This document shows positions 1-12,026 of a DNA stretch of 64,000 bases, in pieces. Made by a program: the position numbers and the translations under genes. Source of the stretch: Plasmodium relictum (Eukaryota; Apicomplexa; Aconoidasida; Haemosporida; Plasmodiidae). The notes beneath the pieces are model-generated. The model saw only the letters and a list, made by a program, of their open reading frames with translations, ran no database searches and was not told the origin of the DNA. Where the stretch lies: the NCBI RefSeq assembly GCF_900005765.1, contig NC_041686.1, positions 1,054,001-1,118,000 of the forward strand, read 5' to 3'. Numbering within the stretch: the stretch's first letter is position 1; every line of letters starts with the position of its first letter.

Positions 1-797
1 TTATCCATACAAGAATGGAGTAAATAATATAGCCTATCTTTCATAATTTCACATTCTATTTTATTTGATTCAGACGAGTAGAAATTAATATTTATCATTT
101 CCTTTTTTTTATTTTTTATATTATTTTCTTCGTGATCTAAATTTATATCATTTTCTTTTATTTTTTTTTTATTTATTTCTACGACATTATTTTTTACTTC
201 TCCTAATTTTTTTTTTTTTATATTTTGATTTGTGATTCCCTCAATGTCTTTGTTTTTCGTATGAGAATCGTCACTTTCTTCATTCTCATAAAAATAATCA
301 TGACTAGAGTTATCTTTTTCATTATCATTGTATGTTTCTTCTTCAGATTCTTTAGATTTTCTTAATATATTAGGATGGTTGAAAGTTGTTTTCCCAAAAT
401 ACTTTTTAGCATCATCATCGCCATAATTCAAATAATCGTTCTCATCTTCTTCATCATCATAAATATCAAAAGAACTTTCTTTTTCTTCTTCACTAGGTAT
501 ATATGGATCAGGTGGAAATTTCTTTTTTTTTTTCTCTAAATGATCAAATGGATATAAATAACCCGACTCAAGTATATCTTTTTCTTTTTTACTTTTATAA
601 AATAGCCTATGATTTTCCTTTTTTATATTTTTATTATATGCGCCATTTTTATAGAGAAATGTCCTTTTACCAATATTTATTCTTTTGGTATTTCTATTTG
701 TTGAAACAGAATCTTTTATAAATATATATTGTGATTTTAAACATAAATTAAAACGAAAAAATAAATAAATAAAAATTAAAACAAATGAATTACTCAT
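1..797 (-). CDS. Probable apicoplast-targeted protein, 5' part (truncated by window edge)
   Basis: An open frame starts at the ATG whose first base is 797 and runs off the window at base 1, giving about 265 residues. The first ~20 residues (MSNSFVLIFIYLFFRFNLCL) look like a signal peptide. A Lys/Asn/Arg-rich, acid-poor stretch follows (to about residue 65), together resembling the bipartite leader of apicoplast proteins. A conserved-looking segment around residues 78-105 (GYLYPFDHL ... FPPDPYIPSEEE) precedes an acidic Asp/Glu region and a low-complexity Lys/Asn region. The functional domain must lie beyond the window, so I cannot name the protein. The start was chosen because it is the only ATG that puts the hydrophobic leader in frame with the long acidic frame. 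It is divergently arranged with the gene at 2652. Confidence 0.75.
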   Translation of the reverse strand, partial: MSNSFVLIFIYLFFRFNLCLKSQYIFIKDSVSTNRNTKRINIGKRTFLYKNGAYNKNIKKENHRLFYKSKKEKDILESGYLYPFDHLEKKKKKFPPDPYIPSEEEKESSFDIYDDEEDENDYLNYGDDDAKKYFGKTTFNHPNILRKSKESEEETYNDNEKDNSSHDYFYENEESDDSHTKNKDIEGITNQNIKKKKLGEVKNNVVEINKKKIKENDINLDHEENNIKNKKKEMININFYSSESNKIECEIMKDRLYYLLHSCMD

Positions 798-821
798 TAA
801 AATGTATAAATATTTTAATAA

Positions 822-863
<42 letters not shown>

Positions 864-2651
864 CAATTTTTATAAGAAAAAGAAAATTTTTATTTTTACA
901 TATTATAAATAAATTTATTAGTTATTGTAGACTAATATTTTTCGTAAAGAGTAATTATTTACTTTAGCTTGAATGCCATTTTTTTGTTTAAATAAAAAAA
1001 GAAAGAATATATTTTCCAAACTTCGAAAGAAAATTTTTATTTTTTTATTTTTATTTGTAATACAGCCATCATATTTCTAAATATTAAAAAAAAAAAAGAA
1101 AAGAAAATTTGTATTACATTTTAATTATATGAAAAACTTCATATATTATTTTTTAAAATATCATAAAAATAATATCACTAAATATTAGTAAATGTATATT
1201 GCATAATTAAATTTAAGTTGTTTTATTTGTTTAAAAGATGATTATGTTTTTTCTAAAATTTGTAAATTATTAAAAAAAAAAAGATTTATAATTTTTTTTT
1301 TTATTTTGTTATTTTTTTCTCCCTTTTTTAGATATACAATTAATTTATTATTTTATTATTAATGTATATGAATGCAAAATATATATTTTTTTCTTTTTTT
1401 TTTTCAGATTTCATTATTTATATTGCATGAAAAATAAGTGTTCTGAGAAAATACACAAATATATTTTCTTTCATATGAAAGGGTTGTATTCGTTTTAAAT
1501 GGAAAAAAAAAGAATAAACATAATTTTTCTATTTATTTTTTTCTTTATTCACTTTTATGTTGTGTATTACTAACTAGAAGTTATAAATTTAAATGTTTCA
1601 TGCACAAATATTTTGCAGAAAAAAAATAATTTTCACTTTTTATTTTGAAACGATGAATTTTAAAAATATTTTTAACCTTTAAAAAAAGAAAAATTGTATG
1701 CACATTTAAAAAAAAGGGAATTTTTCGAAAATTAATATAAAAAAATTTTTAGTGTATTTTAAATATTAATAAATTAAAGAATAACAAATTATAGAAAAAT
1801 AAAAAATATTATAGAAAAATACTTCATAATATAAATACTTAAAAAAAAATTTTTAGTTAGTAACACACAAAAAAAAAAAAATGTATCTTTAACTATTGCA
1901 ATTATTTTTTTGTACCATTAATGTCATAAAACATATTAAATTTTTTTTTAAGAAAAGATAATATAAAATAAAAAAAGATATTTCAAGGGTAAATTTTTTT
2001 AATTTTCTTTTAAAAAGTTTTTTTCAAAAAAATACATAATTTTTTCTTTTTTTTTTTTTGTATTAAGTCCTTTAAAATTGCAAAGCTTTTAAAATATTGA
2101 TAATTTTATCATACATTCATAATTTGTCATTGATTATATATACATTTTTTTTTTTTTTTTTGCATTTTAATAAAGATATTAAAATAAAAAAAAAAATAAA
2201 AAAATAAATAAATAAAAATAAAATAAAACAGTAATAAAATTTTCATTATTTTATTTGAATCAAAAATGAGAAATCATATTAAAAATTATAATAAATTATA
2301 CGAAAAAATATATTAAAACATATATTAAAAATATATTTATATTATAGTTTGATTAAAGATAATTATTTCTTTGGAAAAAGAAAATACCGACAAATAAAAA
2401 AAAAAAGTGAAATTTTTTTTCATACTAGATTTCTTATTAAAAAAAATATATTTTAAGTTTATGTAATTAAATATTTAAATTAAAATTTTGTATATTATTT
2501 ATCCTAAAATTTTTTTTGATTTAAGAAATTTAGTTGTTAAATATTGAAATATTTCATTATTATCAATACTAAGTTGTTCTCTTTTTATCACAATTTATTT
2601 TTTATATTTAGTTTTATATAAGGAAAAAAAAAAAATTTATATTTTTTAATT
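798..2651. other. Divergent intergenic region, 1.85 kb
   Basis: This lies between the start of the apicoplast-type gene (-) and the start of the AT-hook gene (+), so it should hold both promoters. It contains a long (AT)n run at 824-861 and many A/T homopolymers. I see no open frame with coding character, no RNA gene and no recognisable binding site. Confidence 0.7.
824..861. repeat. (AT)n microsatellite
   Basis: Uninterrupted AT dinucleotide repeat of about 19 units, 27 bases upstream of the start codon of the gene ending at 797. Confidence 0.95.
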
Positions 2652-5600
2652 ATGAATAATGACCAGAAAAGAGATTTTGTAAGTAAAAATAAGAAAAAAT
2701 ATATATTTTTTTAAAAAGACAAATTAGTTATTTCAACTATTTCAATGATGTTAAATAATTAAACATATGCTTAACGTTTTTTTTTCCCTTAGAGACTCGA
2801 TCAATCAACAATTAGCAATGGATTATTTACCGTAATAGAACGAAAACCTCTTTCTTCACTGTAAGTATTAAAATAATTTAATCATTAACTAAATAAATAT
2901 AGGAAAAATTTGCAAAAATTAAAATTAGATGGCATTATTATAGTATATATACATAAATACATTTTTTTTTTTTTCAAGGGAAAACAATGATAGTTTAAAT
3001 ATAAGTAATTTAAGTGATCCTTTAAATATTTCTATTGATTGTTTATCAAAAAAGAAAGAAGATAATAATAATAATGATAATATTTGTGAAATTTATAGAT
3101 TAAATAGCTCACAAATTTTAAATGATAATTTGGATAACACAGTTAGTAGAATAAGTTATGTTGATGATGATGTTTCATCATTTTATGATTCGGAAAAAGA
3201 AGAAGAGCTTTATTTTGATAATGATATTTCTACACTTGGTTCTTGTTATTCTTTTTCAAGTGCCGTGAAAAATTCTAAAAAAAAAAAATCAAGAAATAGT
3301 GTTTATAATAGCTCAAGTTATAAAAATATGGCATTTGAAGGATGCAGTGAAAGTTATTCTCCTTTTGATAAGTCAAAAGATAAGGATGTGAATATAGAAG
3401 GAAATGTAGATGAATATGTAAAAGAAAATTATAATAATAATAAAAATTGTTTTAATAATTTGGATTTTCCAGATGATTTAAAAGATGAGAAAGATGGTTT
3501 GTCTGAATGTAAAAACAGTGATTTATCAAATGAAGAATTATTAAATTCTAACAATAACGATGAAAAAGCAATCCGATTGAATAAAAATATATATAGAATA
3601 GTTAATATAAATAAAGCTGATAAATATAATAAGGAAAATTTTATAAGAAGAATAACACAAATAAGAAAAAGTATGATAAAAGAAAAAAATTATGAAGATA
3701 ATCAAAATGAATCAAAATTAAATGGTTTAAGTAATAAAGGAAATGAATCAAATGTAATGCTTAATAAAGAAACAAAAAATTATAAGAATTATAATAGATT
3801 CAGTGAAGGATATATTTTAAAGAAATACAATAATTTATCTAGGTGCAACAGCGATAAAAAGATAAAATATAAGGAATTAAATCATGAAGGAGAAAATTCC
3901 TATATTGAAGAGGATTTTGATGAATATAACAATTCCTCCAAAGACAATTTATACTATAACTATATATGTAAAAATAAAAAAGATGGCAATAAACAAATTA
4001 AAAATGATATGTTAAAAGTAAAGAATGAAGATTTTCATAAAAATAGAAGAAATGAATATGAAATAACAGATTATAACATAAATGAAAATATATATTATAA
4101 AAATTTTCGTAATAAAAATAATAGATTAAAGGACTGTGATAAAATTAATAATATTGAAAGTAATAGATGTATATTGAAAGATTTAAATAATTCTTATAGT
4201 GATGAAAAAGATTCATTTGAAGAAAATAATGAAAATATGAATGATTTAGGATTTAAAAATAAGTTTCATAATGATCAAGAAGAATATTATAATAATAAAA
4301 AAAATGATGATTATTATAGCAATATGAGAATAAAAAGATACAGTTCTTTTGATACAAACATCAATACTGAAAAGTATTCAGATGACTATTTATATCATCC
4401 AAGAGAAAAATATATAAAAAATAAGCATTATATAAATAAAAAAAATCACTATTATAATTTAAATAATATGCATAAAGAGAAAGATGATGATAGAAGTTAT
4501 TATAATAATGTTTATAATAATTTAACAGATAGCGAATATAAGAGCAACAAATTTATTCATGATAACAAAGACTCTAAAACTAAAAATATGATGAAAAATG
4601 AAATGAATGTAAATGAGCAAATGAAAAAAACAAAATTTATTTATAAGAATAACAATAGTAATCATATAATTTCGGGTGATGAAATTTATAGAAGTGAAGA
4701 TATTTATGAAAATGAAGAAGGAAATAACTATTTCAAAACTATACCAAACAAAAGTTATAAGAAAGCAGATAGTGAAGATATGTACATTAATAATGATAGA
4801 ATTAAAAATGATGAAAATAATATTAATGATATATATAGGAATGATAGATATTTAGCACCTAATCAAAACTTTGAAAATGAGTATGCTATTTATGAAAAAA
4901 AATATACAGATGAAGGAAGTAATGAAAATATGAAAATGAAAAAAAATACGATTTTTAAGCATATAGACGAAAAAAAAATGTTTTATAAAAATAATTTCAT
5001 AGAATATAATAATAATAATAACTATGATATAGAAAATAATGCTAAAAAGAATATTTCATATGGAAATATTAGTAGTAATGATATTTCACACAATAACGAT
5101 ATAAATAACAATATAGAAGAAAAAGAGTTGTTTTATTATAAAGAAAGAAACAATTTAATTAATAATAATGAAAGTAATAAAAAAAAAATTTATAGAAATG
5201 ATTATTATATTGATAAAAATGATTATCATGATAATTATGAAAATAAGAATAGAAAATATTCTTCCAATATAAATAGTAAATATAAAAATGATTCTTATAT
5301 GTATAATAATAATGATGATTATTATAACAAAAAATATTCTCAATTAAAATCAAATGATCATTTAAATCTCAATTATAAAAATATTAATTATGAATATAAT
5401 AGTAAATCAAATAATATGTATAATCGCATGAACGAAAGAAGTAATTATGATGATATCAATTATCATAAAAATGAAATGCACCTTCATCAAAATCCTGTTG
5501 ATTATTTAAGCGAAAAAGATATTGTTTATAACCAATATGAACAAAATGAGGATCAACAAAATATGTATAATAAGATAAATTCTCAGAGTACTTACAACAT

Positions 5601-6136
5601 AAATAATACATATTTCAATGAAAAGGAAGATCAAGAAAATATATATTTAAACAAAATAAGCATGCATCAAAACTCAGGAATTATGAATTACAATGAAGAA
5701 TTATCTGATAATAAAAATAAAATAAAAATATTGAATGAAAATAGGATTGGCATAAATGATGAGAAAAAAAGAGAAGAAAATAATCAAGGAAATATTGCTG
5801 TTAGTGAAGAAAAGAAAGAGGAAGAAGGTTCAAAAATATCAATGAATGGTAATAAGAATAACGAAATGGTTACTATAGAAAATAATGAAGAAAAGGAAAA
5901 ATTAAATGATTTTGCTCATGACAATGATTTACAAAAAGAAAGCCTAAATAAATCAAATACAGTAAATAATAATTTATCAAATAACATAGTACAAAATATC
6001 ACTACAACTAATAATATTGATCTCATAAATAAACAAAATAAAGATCCCCCACCACCTGTGAAAAAAAAAAGAGGACGACCAAAATTGAAAAAAACGCCCC
6101 CAGAAGAAGTACAATCAGGTGAAAATAATAATAGTA

Positions 6137-6196
<60 letters not shown>

Positions 6197-8044
6197 TATT
6201 TCCTTATCAATCATCAAATCAAAATTTGCAAGCAAATAATTTTAATAACTTAAGTAATAATAATATAATAAGTGATTTGAGTCAACCATTATATAATAAT
6301 ATAAATTCTGTAATTAATCCTTCATACAATACTCAAATACCTCATACTATAAATGCTCATTTAAATCAACCAATAGATCAACAATTAAATCAGCAAATAA
6401 ATCAAACATTAGCTCAGCCAATAAATTACCAGTTAGCCCCTCCTCCCCCTCAGGCATTAAACCATCAGTTAACAGACCCGTTAAATCAATTAAACCAACC
6501 ATTAGTTCAACCCATAAATCAACAATTAAGTTCACAATTGGATCAACAAATGACTCATCAAATGAATCATGCATTAAGCCAACAGTTAAATATTCCATTA
6601 AATCAACCATTAAACCATCCATTAAATTCTCAGTTAGATCAGCAAATTAACAATCCAATAAATCAACAGTTAAATCAACCATTAAACCATCCATTAAATT
6701 CTCAGTTAGATCAGCAAATTAACAATCCAATAAATCAACAGTTAAATCATCAAATAAATTCTCAGTTAGATCAACAAATGAATCAGCAATTAAATATGAA
6801 CATAAATCCATCTTATAATCATCATCACTTATATAATAATAATAATATGAATAAGCAATTGAATCCTCCCATATATGTTATTCAAAATAGGATGAATAAT
6901 AATTTTAAAGGAAATATGAATGAAGAACAATTTGCTCCTATGTATAATAATTATGACAAAGAAATAGCTAATAATATAGAGACAAATTTTTATTATAGGA
7001 ATATGGATAAAATGAAAAATAATAATGATGATTTTTCTTATGAAGGAGAAGAAGAATTCAATAAAAATAATAAAAGAAATGCTAGATCAACAGTAAGTGA
7101 ATCAGAAGAAAAGGATTCTGAGAGAGAATTTAAAAAAGTTCATAAAAAAAGAGGAAGAAGAAGAAAAAAGGATATTGAACAAATTAATGAAAATAAGCCA
7201 AATAATAATATTGAAAATAAATCATCTTCAGATTTTTATAATAATAATGTAAATATTAATTCAAAAAATGAATTAAAAACAGACCCAGGATACTCTACTT
7301 TTGTTGATGAAAATAACAAAACTGTTTCTTACAGTAAAAAAAAAAATTTTTTAAATAATATCATTGTTTTTCATTTTATATTAATTTTTATATATTTTTT
7401 TCTTTAAAGAGGTCTCTTATCATCCAGCAGATGCTGTGTGGGAAAAAATATCAGGTGTTAAGGTAACAACTTATGAGTATTTTTTTATTTTTCTAAATAA
7501 TTTAATTTATTTTATCCTTATTATTATTTTTTTTTTTTTTCTTTTATTTCGAAGTTTGGTCCGATGATATTAACTGCTCAAAGCAGAACAACAAATGTAA
7601 TTTTATCAAAAAAAAGATCTATTGAATTAGGGAATATTTTACATAATTTAATAGTAAATTTAAAAAAAATAAAATATTTTTATATTTTTTTGAATTACTT
7701 TATTTTTATTTTTATTTTTTATTTTCATTTTTTTTTTTATTATTAATTTTTTTTTCTCTTAGTATGGTTATATATATAAAGGAGACAACGTTAGATTAAC
7801 CATAGGGAAAGAATCAAAAAATGTAAAAAGTGGATCTCCCTTTTTTTTACCAAGCTTTATGGATTGCAGCATACATAATGATGATGAGTTAGTTTTTTTT
7901 TTTTTTTTTTTTAAAAAAAATATCTTTTATGCTTTTATTTACATTTTTTATTTAAAAATATGTATTTTATACTTTTTTTTTTCCCCCTTTTTTTACAGAT
8001 CAGGGTCTGCTAAAATATTTTTATGCTTTGTTTACCTAAATTAG
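2652..8044 (+). CDS. AT-hook protein with C-terminal CENP-C/Mif2-like cupin domain
   Basis: Seven exons by GT-AG reading: 2652-2678, 2793-2860, 2979-7333, 7410-7462, 7555-7653, 7763-7887, 7999-8044 (1590 residues; frame closes at TAG 8042-8044). Residues ~30-1050 are Asn/Lys/Asp/Tyr-rich low complexity. A classic AT-hook (KKKRGRPKLKK) lies near 1059-1069, a poly-Asn run at ~1082-1104, a Leu/Asn/Gln/Pro tetrapeptide array at ~1159-1305, and a second basic patch (KKRGRRRKKD) near 1420. The last ~130 residues are not low complexity and are encoded by five exons. They contain SYHPADAVWEKISGVK, then HNLIYGYIYKGDNVRL, SGSPFFLPSF and AKIFLCFVYL. The order 'xLIYGYIYxGxxxLTI - G-xPFFLP - AKIFLCF' resembles the jelly-roll cupin that ends CENP-C/Mif2. 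AT-hook plus cupin supports a centromere or chromatin protein. This is inference from motif order; the family has a different annotated member in P. falciparum as far as I recall. Retaining intron 3 would instead add a short hydrophobic tail. Confidence 0.72.
6124..6195 (+). repeat. AAT codon repeat (poly-Asn)
   Basis: In-frame AAT/AGT trinucleotide run inside the AT-hook gene, encoding about 23 residues, nearly all Asn with three Ser near its start. Long Asn runs of this kind are typical of AT-rich Plasmodium genomes. Confidence 0.95.
6598..6741 (+). repeat. Two perfect 72-bp tandem units in a tetrapeptide array
   Basis: Units 6598-6669 and 6670-6741 read identically, each encoding 24 residues beginning LNQPLNHPLNSQ. 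They sit in a wider array (about 6358-6800) where Leu or Ile recurs every fourth residue followed by Asn/Asp (pattern L/I-N/D-x-x). Confidence 0.9.
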
Positions 8045-8332
8045 TATTATTTTACATTATTTTAATTTTTTTTTTTTTTTTTTCTTTTAATCATTTTTTT
8101 CAAAAGTGTTTTTTTATATGTTGTTTAAAATTACAAAAAAAAAAAAAAAAAGGGATAGAGAAAAAGAATAAATGTATTAAAAAATTTAATATGTACAGAG
8201 AATTTTTAAGTAAACACAAAAAAAAAAAAATCATTTTTTGATTTAATATTAATATATATATCTTTATTATTGAACTGAAAAGAATAGAAAACATAATTTT
8301 AGAAAATATTTCTTCTATTACAAAAAAAAAAA

Positions 8333-10331
8333 CTACATAAAGTCAAATAGCAAGTAATTTCTTATATAAGAATGGGAGTAAAAATATTTTATGTTATTTT
8401 GAGATCTAAGCAATGTAAATCTTACAACTTTTTTATTTTTAATTTTATTAATTAATTCTATTTCTATAATATAATCAAAAGAATTATAAATGGAATATGG
8501 GATAAGCGGCTTTTTGATATTTTCCTTTATATTGCATAATGTATCTTTTTCATTATTTATTATTTTGTAGTCATTATTAGCATTTCTATTTATTATATTA
8601 TTAATACATATATTCTCAGAATTATATGTATTTTCACTATAATGCTTATATTGACTTTCTTCATATGAATCATTTTCACTCAGGACTTCACTACTGGTAC
8701 TGTTTTCTATATTATTACAACTTTTCATTTCATATTTATTATTGTTTATTTTATTTTTTTTTTTTCTTAAATCATTTTCTTTATCTTCATTAAAACTAAA
8801 TAAGTTTTCTTCATTAGTATTGCTATATTCAATTTTATTACTAAAAGCTGTAGATACATTTTTTTTTGTATTCATGTTTGTTTCTTTGAATTCTTTTTCT
8901 AATTTTTTATGTTCTTCTATCTTTTGTTCTTTATAATTTATTTTGTTAGTAGTGATATCAAATGATTCATTTTTCGCGTTATCAAAAATTAATATAGATA
9001 TATTTAAAATAATTGAAAGGATTTTTAGTTCACGAACTAAATAAAAGTAAGAACAGGGATTAATAATGTTTAAATTTTTTATTAAATCGGTAAAATTAAA
9101 TATTCCTATTGAAATTAAATTATTAAATTCATTTTTGAAATTATTTTTAGAATCTTTGTTCTTTAAAAAAACATTTTTAATATGTAATAAAAAGGAAATA
9201 AGTTCGTTTAAATTTTGAACCCGAAATACGTAAAAGTTACGAAGAATATCACTTAATAAGATATCTTTCTTTTGATTTTTTATTTTTTCCATTATAATAT
9301 TATGAATAATTGTTATATCATTAATATAGCTAAAATATATATATACAACACTAGAATTGTTATTACTATTAATAATGATATCATATAATAAATTCACTAT
9401 AACAATTTGATTTATTTTTAATTTATTCCCGTAAAAAAAATATACTTTAGAACTTTCTATACCTCCTCTTAATAAGTTATTTAATGAAGCGTTTTCTGTT
9501 TTATACATTTTATGATTTTTTAAATTATTTTTCATAAAATTTGAATACAATAAAAAAGTTCTTCCTAATTCATCTTTGTAAATATTTTCATTTTTGTTAA
9601 TATTCTTTTTACTTTTAATTATTAAACCTATGTTATTATAGGAAGTGCTTTTAGTTAAATTATTTTTTCTTTTGTTTATCAAATCATAGTCAATGCTTGA
9701 TTCAGAAGATAAGAAATGTGATGAAGAAGAAAAATAACCTTCTTTTGAATAATCAGAAGTACTGTTATTGATATTATAATTTTCTTCATCACTAAATGAA
9801 TAAACATTACTAGAAAGTATTAAAGAATTGACGATTACATGTGTTTCCTCTTCATTTTCTTCTTTTATACCTAATTCACTTAAGTGATATTTAAATATTT
9901 CTTCTTGTATTAAATTGATCTCCTATAATCAAAAATAAATTATATCAAAAATATACAGTATATATATATATATATAAGGGAGGAAAAATAAATAAATAAA
10001 TAAAATAAAATATAATAATAAAAAAAACCAACTTTTGCAGAGGCATTTTCTAAGTAATTTGTACTTAACTTTTCAACTAGAAAGAAAGAAAAAAAGAAGA
10101 AAAAAAAAGAATGTGTGTGAATATAAATAATAATATATATCATTGGTATGAAAAAAGATATATAATCGATATACATTAAAATATAAAGTTCATATATTTT
10201 TAATAAATCTAAAATTTTTTTTTTCTTTTTTTTTTATAAAATAAAAAAGTACTTGTATTTAAATTCTTAGCATATAACTTCTTTTTAGTTTTTTTGGGAA
10301 TATTCAAATATTCTATATCAGTCTTTTCCAT
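8333..10331 (-). CDS. RAD51-paralogue-like protein with degenerate Walker A
   Basis: Three exons on the minus strand: 10331-10253, 10076-10033, 9922-8333 (570 residues). The N-terminus (residues ~5-55: DIEYLNIPKKTKKKLYAKNL, then TIEKLSTNYLENAS and EINLIQEEIFKYH) has the length and pattern of the helix-hairpin-helix domain of RAD51-family proteins. At ~184-195 the motif ENASLNNLLRGG matches the 'T-G-x-LD-xLL-GG' entry to the RecA core. The following YFFYGNKLKINQ occupies the Walker A place but lacks the GKT/S. SSVVYIYF and FYVFRVQNLNELISFLLHI follow as expected for core strands and helices, and ISILIFDN sits near the Walker B or later strand. An Asn/Glu-rich insertion (~355-500) precedes a final strand block (YIIEIELINK ... 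RFTLLRS). Known family role: homologous-recombination accessory proteins. Inference: a non-ATPase paralogue of the XRCC2/RAD51D/Shu kind. It is convergent with the AT-hook gene. Confidence 0.65.
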
Positions 10332-11034
10332 TGTTGTAAATTTTTAATTCTAAGTAATGATATTCATTTTTTCATAATTTCTCAATTTTTTTACGTGCTA
10401 TAAAAGGATAAAATTATATAAATCATTTTTTGGAATTTTTATTTTTTCCATTTTTTAATTTACCTTTTATAATAATACTATTTGATCTAATTTTTTAAAA
10501 AAACATGCAATAAAGGGAAAAAAAAAAAAAAAAAAATACGAATGGCATAAGAATTGTAAATTAAAATTATTACAACCAAATTGTTAATTATAATATTATC
10601 AAAAAATAAAAAATATATATATATATTTATATATTTTTTCTTGGCTTATGCTTTATTTCAATATATGTATGAACATATATTTCATAATAAAAAAAAAAAA
10701 ATTATTGTAAATTTATTTTTAAAAAATCACTCACTATATAAAAAAAAAAAAATTTAATAATTTTAGTAGTTCTTATAAAGGATTTATTTTTTTTAAAAAA
10801 CAATTTCAGTGGTATTAAAAAAAGAAAAAAAAGAATTAAACATTTGTTGCACATTATTTTTATTAGTTTATTACTAAAGTCATAATTGTGTTATTTTATT
10901 AAATTTTATCTTTTATATTTATAAAGAAAGCATAATAATTTTTTATTAGCACTATATATATATATATATATATATATATGACATAATATTTTAAATTTTC
11001 ATATAATTTATAAAGTAAAATAATAGAATAAAAG
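10332..11034. other. Divergent intergenic region, 0.7 kb
   Basis: This separates the RAD51-like (-) and SKA1-like (+) starts and is short for a shared promoter in this genome. It contains A-tracts and an (AT)n run near 10952-10979. No coding or RNA feature was seen. Confidence 0.65.
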
Positions 11035-11995
11035 ATGGAAATATCGATAGACACGTTAAAAGAAAAGGTAATTGAAAATTATAAGGAAAAAAAATAAAAT
11101 GTATAATTAACTTTTTATAAATAGTTCTTATTTAAATATGTATATGTTTTACTTTTTTTTTCTTAAACCGTAATATTTTTAGTTTTTAAATATGAATAGT
11201 GATATTGAATTAATTGAAAGAAAATTGAAAGATGAATTATGTAAAATATATGAAGATGATATAAATCCTCTTTTAATTTTAAATGATTTTGAAAATATAA
11301 AAAATGAACTAAATAAAATAAATAAGGAATTAAACAGCTTATATATAAAGAAAAAGTTAAGTATAAACTATTTGCATAGGCAAATGCAAAATTATAACTT
11401 TTTATTAAACTTAGAAAATAATTTAAATATATCATCAAAAGAATTTAATAGTTATCACAATTCTGAAATAATATTGAACAATTTTTTTTATGATAATATA
11501 AAGAAGTTTTTAATGAATATAAATTATGATGAAATTAAAGAATTGATTTTTCTAGGAAATTATCAAAAAAATATAGAAAAAGATATAAGTACTAATGGGA
11601 AGTTAAGTAATATTTACAATGAAACAAAGAATTCTAAAAATATATCATTAGATTCTAATTTTTCTAAAAATAATGCAGATAATTGTGAATCAAAAGAAAA
11701 TGTAAAGATATTAGGTAATGAAAATTCTACTGATGAAAATAAAAACAAGATAAATCATGAAAATGAGAATGATAATAATAATAATTTATTTATTCCAATT
11801 GATCAAAGTACATTTCAATCAGTTCCTATATTAATTAGAAGAAGAGCAAAGTTAGACGATGTAAACCTAATTTATAAAACATTGTATGACATGGCTATAA
11901 AAAAAGGAAGGTTACTTATAAAATAAATTATAATACTTATTTTTTGTCTACTATAATTTTTTATAATATTTACTTTAAATAAGTTTTTTTTTATC

Positions 11996-12026
<31 letters not shown>

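Noticed and set aside
6347-6622. Minus-strand 91-residue frame with regular Leu/Asp/Val
   Set aside because: Reverse complement of the tetrapeptide array in the AT-hook gene; no independent start context or conservation signal.
10175-10208. Possible extra exon in the RAD51-like gene (NLLKIYELYIL)
   Set aside because: Including it puts the next exon out of frame (immediate stop); direct joining of 10253 to 10076 keeps the frame and the HhH pattern.
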